From positions 1 through 34,751 of the forward strand of contig CASFCQ010000014.1 in assembly GCA_949293185.1 (NCBI GenBank): a stretch of 34,751 nt of DNA, in the 5' to 3' direction. Origin of the DNA: an uncultured bacterium. GTDB taxonomy: Bacteria; Cyanobacteriota; Vampirovibrionia; Gastranaerophilales; Gastranaerophilaceae. The notes under the pieces were generated by a model. The model was not told the DNA's origin. It saw only the letters and a program-made list of their open reading frames with translations, and ran no database searches. The position numbers were made by a program, and so were the translations under genes. Below, piece after piece: positions 24,730-32,226 of this stretch (the stretch's first letter is position 1; each line of letters begins with the position of its first letter).

Positions 24730-26109
24730 ATGTTAAAAGATATTTACTTGACCTTATGGCAAAAACTGTCAGATAATTTATTTATGCCGTCTGATAAAGA
24801 TATTAAAGAGTTAATAAAAAAATCAAATATAAAAACTATTTTTCTGCAATTCATTGATATAAACGGCGGAATAAAATCTTTGCAAATACCTTCGTCTCAT
24901 ATTGAGGAAATATTAAATAATGAGATAATGTTTGATGGCTCTACAATCAGCGGATTCAGGGATAATGAAACCCTGGATTTAAGATTATTTCCGGATAAAG
25001 ATACTTTTTTAATATTTCCTTTTAAAATTTCCAAACTGAAAAACACTGCAAGATTAATATGTGATATTCATAATTCCGACGGTACTCCGTTTGCTGGCTG
25101 TCCGCGCTCAAACCTAAAACGCGTTATCGAGAATGCGCGGCAATACGGATATACAATGCAGGTTGGACCTGAGGTCGAGTTTTTTCTCTTTAAGGTGGAT
25201 GAAAACCAAAATATTGTAAAAAGTGCGGAAAAAACAGGATACTATGATGTTAACCTTTCCCACAAATACGATGATGTTTTAACAAAAATCATGTTAACAC
25301 TGGGAGAAATGGGGTATGAAATTTCTGCACTTCATCACGAAGGCGCTGCCTTCCAGCATGAGATTGATCTCGGGTATGATGAAATATTAAAAACAGCTGA
25401 TAAATTGATAACATTTAAATTCGTGACTAAAACAATTGCACGCGATTTCGGTTTTCTGGCTTCTTTTATGCCTAAACCGGTGTACGGACAAAACGGTTCA
25501 GGCTTGCATTTAAATGTATCTTTGACGGATAAAAACGGAAAAAATGCTTTTTTTAAAGAAGATATGCCTAATCAATTATCAAATGAGGCTTTATATTCAA
25601 TAGGTTCTGTTTTAAAGAACATTAAAGGTATATCAGCGGTATTTAATTCAACGATAAACAGTTATAAAAGACTAGTTAAAGATTACGAAGCTCCGATATA
25701 CATTGTGTGGTCTGCTGTGACAAGAAGTGCGCTTATCAGAATACCTGTGAAAAAAGGTGAGTCAACCAGATTTGAACTCCGCTCGCCGGATTTTAGCATG
25801 AATCCTTATATCGCTTTTGCAGTACTTATGCAAACCTGCATGGATGGTTTGCGTAACAAAACAGAACCTCCTGCGCCTGTTGAAAAAAATTTATTCCTTC
25901 TTTCAAGCAATGAAATTAAACAGAGAAGAATAAAGTCTTTGCCGCGCAACCTGTTCAGCGCACTGGAGGAATTTGAAAAAAGCTATGTTGCAAGGATTGC
26001 ACTTGGAGATTATATTTTTGAAAACTTTTTATCTTCAAAGCAAAAAGAATGGAATGATTACCGAAAACAGGTTACACCCTGGGAACTGAAAAAATATTTA
26101 GACGTATAA
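24730..26109 (+). CDS. glnA: Glutamine synthetase, type I, short (alpha-like) form
   Basis: The 459-residue enzyme carries the core active-site motifs: MFDGSTISGF latch, GPEVEFFLF, HHEGAAFQHEID, NGSGLHLN, NSYKRLVKDYEAP, RSALIRIP and RFELRSPD. It condenses glutamate and ammonia with ATP. The adenylylation Tyr site is replaced by NLFLLSSNEIK (Phe), so covalent control by GlnE is not expected. Several normally fixed positions differ (HHEVA is HHEGA, and NRSP-type is TRSA), suggesting a divergent paralogue, though the metal and substrate ligands look intact. The ATG at 24730 has a weak ribosome-binding site; ATG 24784 fits the usual family start better. It is followed by gltD after 55 bases. Confidence 0.88.
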   Translation: MLKDIYLTLWQKLSDNLFMPSDKDIKELIKKSNIKTIFLQFIDINGGIKSLQIPSSHIEEILNNEIMFDGSTISGFRDNETLDLRLFPDKDTFLIFPFKISKLKNTARLICDIHNSDGTPFAGCPRSNLKRVIENARQYGYTMQVGPEVEFFLFKVDENQNIVKSAEKTGYYDVNLSHKYDDVLTKIMLTLGEMGYEISALHHEGAAFQHEIDLGYDEILKTADKLITFKFVTKTIARDFGFLASFMPKPVYGQNGSGLHLNVSLTDKNGKNAFFKEDMPNQLSNEALYSIGSVLKNIKGISAVFNSTINSYKRLVKDYEAPIYIVWSAVTRSALIRIPVKKGESTRFELRSPDFSMNPYIAFAVLMQTCMDGLRNKTEPPAPVEKNLFLLSSNEIKQRRIKSLPRNLFSALEEFEKSYVARIALGDYIFENFLSSKQKEWNDYRKQVTPWELKKYLDV

Positions 26110-26164
26110 ACATATTTTTATTATAATTTATAACAGTAAGGGAGAATGAACGGAGAATTTTAAT

Positions 26165-27550
26165 ATGGAAAAAGTCGAAAGACAACACCCTGTGGAACAG
26201 GACCCTCAAATAAGAAGAACCAATTTTGAGGCGGTTGAAAGCAATTTTACCGATGAACAGGCTTCTTTGGAAGCTTCAAGATGCTTGCACTGTAAAAACG
26301 CAAAATGTGTACAGGGCTGCCCTGTTAATATACATATTCCTGATTTTATTGCAGCAGTTAAAGATGGCGATATCGAAAAAGCCGGAGATATTATCAGAGA
26401 AACAAGTATGCTTCCGTCTGTTTGCGGTCGTGTATGCCCTCAGGAACGTCAGTGCGAAGGTAACTGTATTTTAGGTATTAAAGGCAAACCTGTTGCCATA
26501 GGTGCTCTTGAAAGATATGTAGGCGACAAAACCAACGCAAAAACCGGTGAAATTAAAGACAATGGCAAAAAGGTAGCTATTGTTGGTTCAGGTTGTGCAG
26601 GTATTACTGCTGCTGCAGACTTAAGAAAAGCAGGTTATGACGTAACTGTGTTTGAGGCATTACACGAATTTGGCGGGGTATTGAGATACGGTATTCCTCC
26701 ATTCAGACTTCCGAGAACTGTTTTAGACAGAGAGCTTGACGGTCTGAAAAATATCGGGGTTAAGTTTGAAAAGAATGTAATCGTCGGTAAATCTATAACA
26801 ATCAACCAGCTTAAAGAAGAAGGCTATGATGCAATCTTCCTTTGCTCCGGTGCAGGATTGCCAAAAATGATGCACATTCCGGGTGAAAACCTTAACGGAG
26901 TATACAGTGCAAATGAATTTTTAACACGTGTAAATCTTATGCATGCCAATGATGCAGCTACTCCTACACCTCTTAAAGTTGGAGAGAAAGTTGCCGTTAT
27001 CGGCGGCGGTAACGTTGCTATGGACGCTGCAAGAACTGCGGTAAGAGTCGGGTATAAAGAAGTCTATATTGCTTACAGAAGAACCGAGGCTGAACTTCCA
27101 GCACGTCTTGAAGAAATCAGGCATGCTAAAGAAGAAGGTGTTGTCTTCAAATTTTTACATGCACCAGCTGAAATTATCGGCGAAAACGGCTATGTTAAAG
27201 CAATGAAATTTGACATTATGGAACTCGGAGAGCCTGATGCTTCCGGAAGAAGACGTCCTGTGCCGACCGGTGAATCTGTGACAATGGAGCTTGATGCTGT
27301 AATTGTTGCATTAGGTACAGGTCCGAATCCGATTATTCAAAAATCAGCGGAAAAAGAGGGGTTAGACCTTGAAACTAATAACAAAGGCTATATTATTGTC
27401 AATGCTGAAACCGGAGAAACTTCTATCCCAGGCGTATATGCCGGCGGTGACGTAGCTCCGACAGGTGAATCCAATGCAATTAATGCAATGGGTGCAGGTA
27501 AACGTGCCGCAAAAGCTATGGACGAATACTTAAGAGCTGCAGTAAAATAA
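26165..27550 (+). CDS. gltD: Glutamate synthase small-subunit-type FAD/NAD(P)H oxidoreductase
   Basis: The 461-residue protein begins with a Cys-rich iron-sulfur domain (CLHCKNAKCVQGCP at about 40-53, then CGRVCPQERQCEGNC). A FAD-binding VAIVGSGCAGITAA motif follows near 138-151, then an NADPH motif VAVIGGGNVAMDAARTA near 277-293 and a C-terminal GVYAGGDVAPTGESNAINAMGAGKRAA FAD motif. It transfers electrons from NAD(P)H for glutamate synthesis. This long form also covers homotetrameric GltA-type and NfnB-type enzymes, so the true partner is uncertain. The FAD motif has Cys where Pro is usual (GSGCAG). Codon use suggests high expression. It follows the glutamine synthetase gene, as in a GS-GOGAT pair; no large subunit gene is in the window. 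Confidence 0.88.
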   Translation: MEKVERQHPVEQDPQIRRTNFEAVESNFTDEQASLEASRCLHCKNAKCVQGCPVNIHIPDFIAAVKDGDIEKAGDIIRETSMLPSVCGRVCPQERQCEGNCILGIKGKPVAIGALERYVGDKTNAKTGEIKDNGKKVAIVGSGCAGITAAADLRKAGYDVTVFEALHEFGGVLRYGIPPFRLPRTVLDRELDGLKNIGVKFEKNVIVGKSITINQLKEEGYDAIFLCSGAGLPKMMHIPGENLNGVYSANEFLTRVNLMHANDAATPTPLKVGEKVAVIGGGNVAMDAARTAVRVGYKEVYIAYRRTEAELPARLEEIRHAKEEGVVFKFLHAPAEIIGENGYVKAMKFDIMELGEPDASGRRRPVPTGESVTMELDAVIVALGTGPNPIIQKSAEKEGLDLETNNKGYIIVNAETGETSIPGVYAGGDVAPTGESNAINAMGAGKRAAKAMDEYLRAAVK

Positions 27551-27572
27551 CTTTTGGTTTTAGAGTTAATAA

Positions 27573-27616
27573 AAACATTCGCTTATTACTTTTGTAAAGA
27601 GCGAATGTTTTTTTAT
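27573..27616. terminator. Bidirectional terminator between gltD and rpe
   Basis: AAACATTCGCT (27573-27583) pairs with AGCGAATGTTT (27600-27610) with a T-run after and A-run before. It serves gltD (plus) and rpe (minus), which converge here. Confidence 0.88.
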
Positions 27617-27630
27617 TGATATTAAATTTT

Positions 27631-28275
27631 TTAATATTTTAGTGAGTCAATAGCATCTTTTTTATTAGGTGCTTTAAAAATATAAGAGCCAGCAACAAGT
27701 GATGTTGCCCCCAGTTGTTTGCAGATTTTTCCTGTTTCTTGATTTATTCCTCCGTCAACCTGTATGATAAGATTTTCAGGGGCATTTTGCCTTATTACAG
27801 GTATTTTTTGCGCACAATCAAGCATAAAAGATTGTCCGCCAAAGCCCGGCTCTACTGTCATAATCAGCACCATATCAACCATTAGAAGGTATTTTAAAAT
27901 TTCCTGAGGTTCGGTTTTGGGCTTTATTGAAATTCCGGCTAGAACATCGTGGGATTTTATGTGAGATATGATGTCTTCTGTTAAATCTTTTGCTGCCTCA
28001 TAGTGGAAAGTTATTATGTCAGCCCCTGCCTTTACAAAGTCTTCCACATAGTTTTGCGGATTTTCTATCATCAAATGTACATCAAGAGGGATGCTGCAAT
28101 GAGGTTTTATAGCTTTTACAACCGGTGCTCCTATTGTAAGGTTGGGGACAAAATGTCCGTCCATAACATCAATATGTATCCAGTCTGCCCCGCATTCCTG
28201 CAGCTCTGTAACCTCGTTTTCCAGGTTTGCAAAGTCCGCTGAAAGGATAGACGGTGATACTATAATTTTACTCAT
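27631..28275 (-). CDS. rpe: Ribulose-phosphate 3-epimerase
   Basis: The 214-residue TIM barrel has all family motifs: SILSADFANLENEV, HIDVMDGHFVPNLTIG, DVHLMIENP, VEPGFGGQSF, and VDGGIN. It interconverts ribulose-5-phosphate and xylulose-5-phosphate in the pentose phosphate pathway. It is the last gene of pyrH-frr-cdsA-rnc-rpe; its ATG (28275) overlaps the rnc TAA by 8 bases, with an AAGGA site inside rnc, so it is translationally coupled. Confidence 0.96.
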   Translation of the reverse strand: MSKIIVSPSILSADFANLENEVTELQECGADWIHIDVMDGHFVPNLTIGAPVVKAIKPHCSIPLDVHLMIENPQNYVEDFVKAGADIITFHYEAAKDLTEDIISHIKSHDVLAGISIKPKTEPQEILKYLLMVDMVLIMTVEPGFGGQSFMLDCAQKIPVIRQNAPENLIIQVDGGINQETGKICKQLGATSLVAGSYIFKAPNKKDAIDSLKY

Positions 28276-29002
28276 TTAGTGTTCCTTCTGTTTTTATTAT
28301 TCCTAATTTTTGACAGGCAAGAAATGCAGCCTCTTGTTGTGCCTGTTTTTTAGTCTTTCCGCTTGCGGAAGCTAGTTCTTCGCCATGGTAAGTAACCCGC
28401 ATGGTGAAGGTTCTGTTATGAGCTGCACCGGTTGTATTAACAAGTTCATACTCCGGCAAGTCTTTGCTTTTACTCTGTGTATATTCCTGTAAGAGTGCTT
28501 TTGCATTGTATACGGTTTTGTTTGAAGCAATGTCGTCAATTAGCGGAGTCAGATTTTTTATAATAAAATTCTTTAACGTTTCTTGGTCGGCTGAAAGGTA
28601 CAAAGCCCCGAACAGCGCTTCCATAACGCATGCCTGAATTGATTCCAGCTTTTTGCCGCCGCATTTTTCTTCGGCATCGCTTACCTTTATGTACGGTTCA
28701 ATATTTAATTTGATTGCGATTTTGTGTAAAATTTCATCGCAGACAGCTACCGCACGGATTTTGGTCAAATCGCCTTCGTGAGAGTCAGGGAATTTTTTGT
28801 ACAAATAATCGGTAATCGCCATTTTTAATACGGCATCGCCAAGAAACTCCAGACGCTCATAACATTCATTGTACGGCAGATTTTTTTCTTTGGTGTAAGA
28901 ACTATGGGTGAATGCTATTTTAACGAGTTCTTGCGAAAACTCGTTAAAGCCTAAACTTTTTATAAAATTTTTTAAATTCGTGTCACTACAGTCCGACTGC
29001 AT
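28268..29002 (-). CDS. rnc: Ribonuclease III
   Basis: The open frame starts with TTG at 29020, but the ATG at 29002 is preferred, with AAAGG six bases upstream, giving 244 residues. The RNase III signature YERLEFLGDAVLKM lies near 45-60, with the second acidic cluster VMEALFGALYL. A C-terminal dsRNA-binding domain follows (about 170-240, YELVNTTGAAHNRTFTMRV, then ASGKTKKQAQQEAA). It processes rRNA precursors and mRNAs. It overlaps the end of cdsA by 17 bases. Confidence 0.95.
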   Translation of the reverse strand: MQSDCSDTNLKNFIKSLGFNEFSQELVKIAFTHSSYTKEKNLPYNECYERLEFLGDAVLKMAITDYLYKKFPDSHEGDLTKIRAVAVCDEILHKIAIKLNIEPYIKVSDAEEKCGGKKLESIQACVMEALFGALYLSADQETLKNFIIKNLTPLIDDIASNKTVYNAKALLQEYTQSKSKDLPEYELVNTTGAAHNRTFTMRVTYHGEELASASGKTKKQAQQEAAFLACQKLGIIKTEGTLNE

Positions 29003-29897
29003 GAATAGCCTTTCTGGCAAAACTTATAAAATCTAATGTAAGCTGGTTGCTGGCAACAAAATAATTGAAATAAAAGTAAGCAACCGGAGTGCTGAACAGA
29101 TAGCTGTCTGCTCTGTCTAAAAATCCGCCGTGTCCCGGAAGAGAGTTGCCTGAATCTTTAACTCCCGCATCTCTTTTAATGAGAGATTCTGCCAGGTCTC
29201 CGATTTGAGCAAATGCAGTAATCAATATGCCGGCAATCAGTGCTTGATACCATTCTATGTGGATTATAAAACCTATTATCAATGCTGTTGTGATTGCCAG
29301 CAGAGAGCCTCCGACAGCTCCTTCAACAGTTTTTTTAGGGCTTACAACAGGTGCTAGCGGGGTTTTTCCGAACTTTGAACCGAAAACATAGCCGCCTACA
29401 TCTGTCATTAATATTGTAAAGAATAACAGTACTAAAAAACCGAGTCCTGAATTCATTTTTATGCTGAAAAAGCCTAAAGAGGCATCCATATTTAATTGTC
29501 TTAACAAAATGACAAAGCAAGGCAGCCATCCGCCGTATATAAAGCCCAGCACTGTTGTAGCCACGTTTGCTATATACGGCTGGCGTCCTTTGCATAAAAC
29601 GAGGGTAAATGCTCCTATTGTTCCAAAAGTCAATACAACAGGAACTAAATCAAATCTTTTTAACGCTGTAAGAGCAACAAAGCATACGTCAGCAACTATA
29701 ATTAAATGTAAAAACGGTCTGAATCCTTTTTTTTCTAATATGCTGACATACTCTTTAGAGCCGATATAAGCCACGTACATAACAAGAAGCATTAACGGTA
29801 TGCCTCCTGCTATAACACAGCCCAGTACCAAAATTCCGATAAGTACTCCGGTTATGAGTCTTAACGTATTATTGTTAAAAAGTTTTGAGATATCCAC
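28986..29897 (-). CDS. cdsA: Phosphatidate cytidylyltransferase
   Basis: The 303-residue integral membrane protein has about eight hydrophobic segments and the CdsA signature LIKRDAGVKDSGNSLPGHGG followed by FLDRADS. It makes CDP-diacylglycerol from phosphatidate and CTP for phospholipid synthesis. The start is GTG at 29895-29897, overlapping the frr TAG by one base (TAGTG), the same arrangement as TPR-lysC. There is some length before the first helix and no signal peptide is needed. Confidence 0.95.
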   Translation of the reverse strand: MDISKLFNNNTLRLITGVLIGILVLGCVIAGGIPLMLLVMYVAYIGSKEYVSILEKKGFRPFLHLIIVADVCFVALTALKRFDLVPVVLTFGTIGAFTLVLCKGRQPYIANVATTVLGFIYGGWLPCFVILLRQLNMDASLGFFSIKMNSGLGFLVLLFFTILMTDVGGYVFGSKFGKTPLAPVVSPKKTVEGAVGGSLLAITTALIIGFIIHIEWYQALIAGILITAFAQIGDLAESLIKRDAGVKDSGNSLPGHGGFLDRADSYLFSTPVAYFYFNYFVASNQLTLDFISFARKAIHAVGL

Positions 29898-30457
29898 TAT
29901 ACTGTCATAACCTCTTTTTCTTTTTCTGCAGCGTGTTCATCGATTATTTTTACATATTTGTCAGTAATTTTTTGGATTTTATCCTGATTATCTTTTACTG
30001 CATCTTCCGGAAGGTTGTCAGCTTTTTCTATTTTTTTGAGCTCATCAGTCATATCGCGTCTGATGTTTCTTATTGCTACTTTAGCTTCTTCACCTATCTT
30101 TTTAACATCTTTGGATATTTCTTTTCTTCTGTCTTCGGTAAGAGGCGGGAATGTTAATCTTATCACAATACCGTCAGAGTTGGGTGTTATACCTAATTCT
30201 GCTTTAATCATTGCTTTTTCAATTTCTTTGATAATTGTTTTATCATAAGGTGTGATAACCAGTGTTTGACCGTCTTGTACACTTACCTGTGACATTTGTC
30301 TTAATGGTGTTGGTACTCCGTAGTAGTCTACAACAACTTTATCGAGTATTAGCGGATTTGCTCTGCCTGTACGGATTGAAGCAAATTCTTTTTTTAAAGC
30401 GTTAATAGCTTTTTCCATTTTCTCTGTGCCGTTAGATAGCATTTCTTCTACTGTCAT
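29897..30457 (-). CDS. frr: Ribosome recycling factor
   Basis: The 186-residue protein matches RRF along its length: a helical domain with FASIRTGRANPLILDKVVVDYYG near 25-47, the PTPLRQMSQVSVQDGQTLVI domain II, and the C-terminal DRRKEISKDVKKIGEEAKVA helix. With EF-G it splits post-termination ribosomes. The ATG follows TAGGAGAATAAAT. It is 2 bases after pyrH, the widely conserved pyrH-frr pair. Confidence 0.97.
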   Translation of the reverse strand: MTVEEMLSNGTEKMEKAINALKKEFASIRTGRANPLILDKVVVDYYGVPTPLRQMSQVSVQDGQTLVITPYDKTIIKEIEKAMIKAELGITPNSDGIVIRLTFPPLTEDRRKEISKDVKKIGEEAKVAIRNIRRDMTDELKKIEKADNLPEDAVKDNQDKIQKITDKYVKIIDEHAAEKEKEVMTV

Positions 30458-30459
30458 AT

Positions 30460-31185
30460 TTATTCTCCTACAATAGTACCTAGTTTTTCACCTTTTAAAA
30501 GCTTTGCGATGCTGCCTTTTGCCGCAAAATCAAACACAATAATCGGTATGTTATTTTGTTTGCACAATGCACACGATGCAGTATCCATAACTTTTAGACC
30601 TTTAACAATTATATCATCATAAGATATTCTGTCATATTTTTTAGCATCCGGATTAATTTTGGGGTCGTCAGAGTATACGCCGTCGACTCCGTTTTTAGCC
30701 ATAAGCATAACTTCTGCACCGATTTCTGATGCTCTGAGAGCAGCTGCTGTATCGGTTGTAAAGAACGGGTTGCCTGTGCCTGCCGCGAATATTACTACTC
30801 TGTTTTTTTCCAGGTGTCTTATTGCTTTAAATCTTATATAAGGTTCTGCAATTTTATCCATATCTATTGCGGATTGAACTCTGCAGGATACATTAAGTTT
30901 TCTTAATGCACTTTGCAGGGCGATTGCGTTCATAACCGTTGCCAGCATACCTACATAATCACCGGATGCCTGATCCATACCGAGTTTTGCGCTGTTTTTC
31001 ATTCCGCGGAATATATTTCCTCCGCCGACTACAACTGCTATCTCTGCTCCCATATCGTGGGCTTCTTTTATTTCATTTGCAATCATTTCTACAGGCTTTT
31101 GGTCAATACCAAATTCCTGATCTCCGAGCAGTGCTTCACCGCTTACTTTTAATAATATCCTTTTGTATTTTAAATTGTTGTCCAT
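30460..31185 (-). CDS. pyrH: UMP kinase
   Basis: The 241-residue amino-acid-kinase fold enzyme has [16 protein letters not shown] at the N-terminus, [10 protein letters not shown] near 50-60, [19 protein letters not shown] near 134-152 and a [12 protein letters not shown] motif. It phosphorylates UMP to UDP with ATP. It is first gene of the operon pyrH-frr-cdsA-rnc-rpe, behind the promoter at 31218-31246. Confidence 0.97.
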   Translation of the reverse strand: MDNNLKYKRILLKVSGEALLGDQEFGIDQKPVEMIANEIKEAHDMGAEIAVVVGGGNIFRGMKNSAKLGMDQASGDYVGMLATVMNAIALQSALRKLNVSCRVQSAIDMDKIAEPYIRFKAIRHLEKNRVVIFAAGTGNPFFTTDTAAALRASEIGAEVMLMAKNGVDGVYSDDPKINPDAKKYDRISYDDIIVKGLKVMDTASCALCKQNNIPIIVFDFAAKGSIAKLLKGEKLGTIVGE

Positions 31186-31217
31186 GTTAATACCTGTGTA
31201 AATTGTATATACAAAAG

Positions 31218-31246
31218 ATTATACAGAAAAACGCAATTGCTGTAAA
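31218..31246 (-). promoter_or_regulatory. Sigma-70 promoter of the pyrH operon
   Basis: On the minus strand TTTACA (plus 31241-31246), a 17-base spacer and a perfect TATAAT (31218-31223) lie about 33 bases upstream of the pyrH ATG. The -35 sits just after the stop of the upstream 301-residue gene (31257). It is the best promoter match in the window. Confidence 0.78.
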
Positions 31247-31256
31247 TCTATCTGTT

Positions 31257-32162
31257 TTACCTCTCCGGCGGTAATTGAGGAAGCGGTTGAAGTCCGTTTT
31301 GGCTGTCAGAAGGGGTTTGTGTTTCCTGTTCAGGTGTTTCTTTTACTGTTTCTGTATTATTTTCTACGTATTTTAAAGCGGGATAGCTTGACTTATATTG
31401 TAAGTACCCGTTTTTTAGCTGGTAATTATCAACGCTTCTTTTGATACGTGTTGAACCGTTGTAATTTATCGTAAGTGTTCCGTCTGTATCAATTAAAGTG
31501 ATATCGGCAGCAGGTTGTCCGTTTCTTTCCGTGGTTTCAAACAAGTAGTTTGACATTTGATATACGTCATCTACTTTTTTGTAGATATAGAACTTCTTTT
31601 GTATATAAGATGAACTGTTCAAATTGGAGTTGCCGCTGTCTGAAATTATAGCAAATGTCTCATCGTTTAATTTAAAACTTATTTCTATTGTGTAATTATC
31701 AAGACGATTTCCTGTCGAATCTGTAATATATCCGCCAGATACATTAATAACAGTTAAAATTTTGCTTGTTGTTTTTTGTGACGACTGTGACGGAGTGTTA
31801 TCATTTTTTGTTGTATTAGTTTGGTATTTTGGGGGATATCTATAGCCTTCATCCGGTGATTCAAAATCTTGAGAATCGTTTTCATCCGCAGCTGTTTCTG
31901 CTTTTTGCTTTGCGCTCAGTTTTTTAAATTTTTGCATAACATCATCAGGAACATCCTGCTTGTTGGCAGCTGCTTTTTGTTGTTGTTCCATCTGTTGCTG
32001 AGCATAATAGCTCTGTGCAATCTGTTGAGATTGTTCTTGCATTTTTGCGCCTTTATCTTTTTTCATTGCGTTGTATCTGGTGTTTGCATCCAGTGTTAAA
32101 ACAACTACAACTATCAGCAAAAACATTGTTGCTATTATAATGTATTTAATTTTTTGATACAT
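31257..32162 (-). CDS. Membrane-anchored protein of unknown function
   Basis: This 301-residue protein is not recognised. Residues 7-24 form a single hydrophobic segment (IIIATMFLLIVVVVLTL) without a lipobox, so it is either a membrane anchor or an uncleaved signal. A Gln/Lys/Ser/Asn-rich disordered linker covers residues 40-130. A probable beta-rich domain (about 133-260) starts SKILTVINVSGGYITDS, alternating polar and aromatic strands. A Pro/Gln/Glu-rich tail ends it. The layout suggests a periplasmic domain on a flexible stalk. The ATG follows TAAGAGGGGTAAA. It lies after the pnp terminator and before the pyrH promoter. Confidence 0.8.
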   Translation of the reverse strand: MYQKIKYIIIATMFLLIVVVVLTLDANTRYNAMKKDKGAKMQEQSQQIAQSYYAQQQMEQQQKAAANKQDVPDDVMQKFKKLSAKQKAETAADENDSQDFESPDEGYRYPPKYQTNTTKNDNTPSQSSQKTTSKILTVINVSGGYITDSTGNRLDNYTIEISFKLNDETFAIISDSGNSNLNSSSYIQKKFYIYKKVDDVYQMSNYLFETTERNGQPAADITLIDTDGTLTINYNGSTRIKRSVDNYQLKNGYLQYKSSYPALKYVENNTETVKETPEQETQTPSDSQNGLQPLPQLPPER

Positions 32163-32181
32163 TTTACCCCTCTTATTAATT

Positions 32182-32215
32182 AAAGAGGTAACTTAAATGT
32201 TTAAGTTACCTCTTT
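32182..32215 (-). terminator. Terminator after pnp
   Basis: A perfect inverted repeat with 16-base arms (32182-32197 and 32200-32215, GAGGTAACTTAAA against TTTAAGTTACCTC) has flanking A- and T-rich ends. It starts 12 bases from the pnp stop (32227). On the minus strand the T-tail is TTTAATTAAT; on the plus strand it is a T6 run, so it could act in both directions. Confidence 0.8.
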
Positions 32216-32226
32216 TTTATGCAATC

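Noticed and set aside
28986-29020. TTG start at 29020 for rnc and TTG start at 24101 for the fliO-like gene
   Set aside because: In both cases a downstream ATG has a better-placed ribosome-binding site and a more typical N-terminus.
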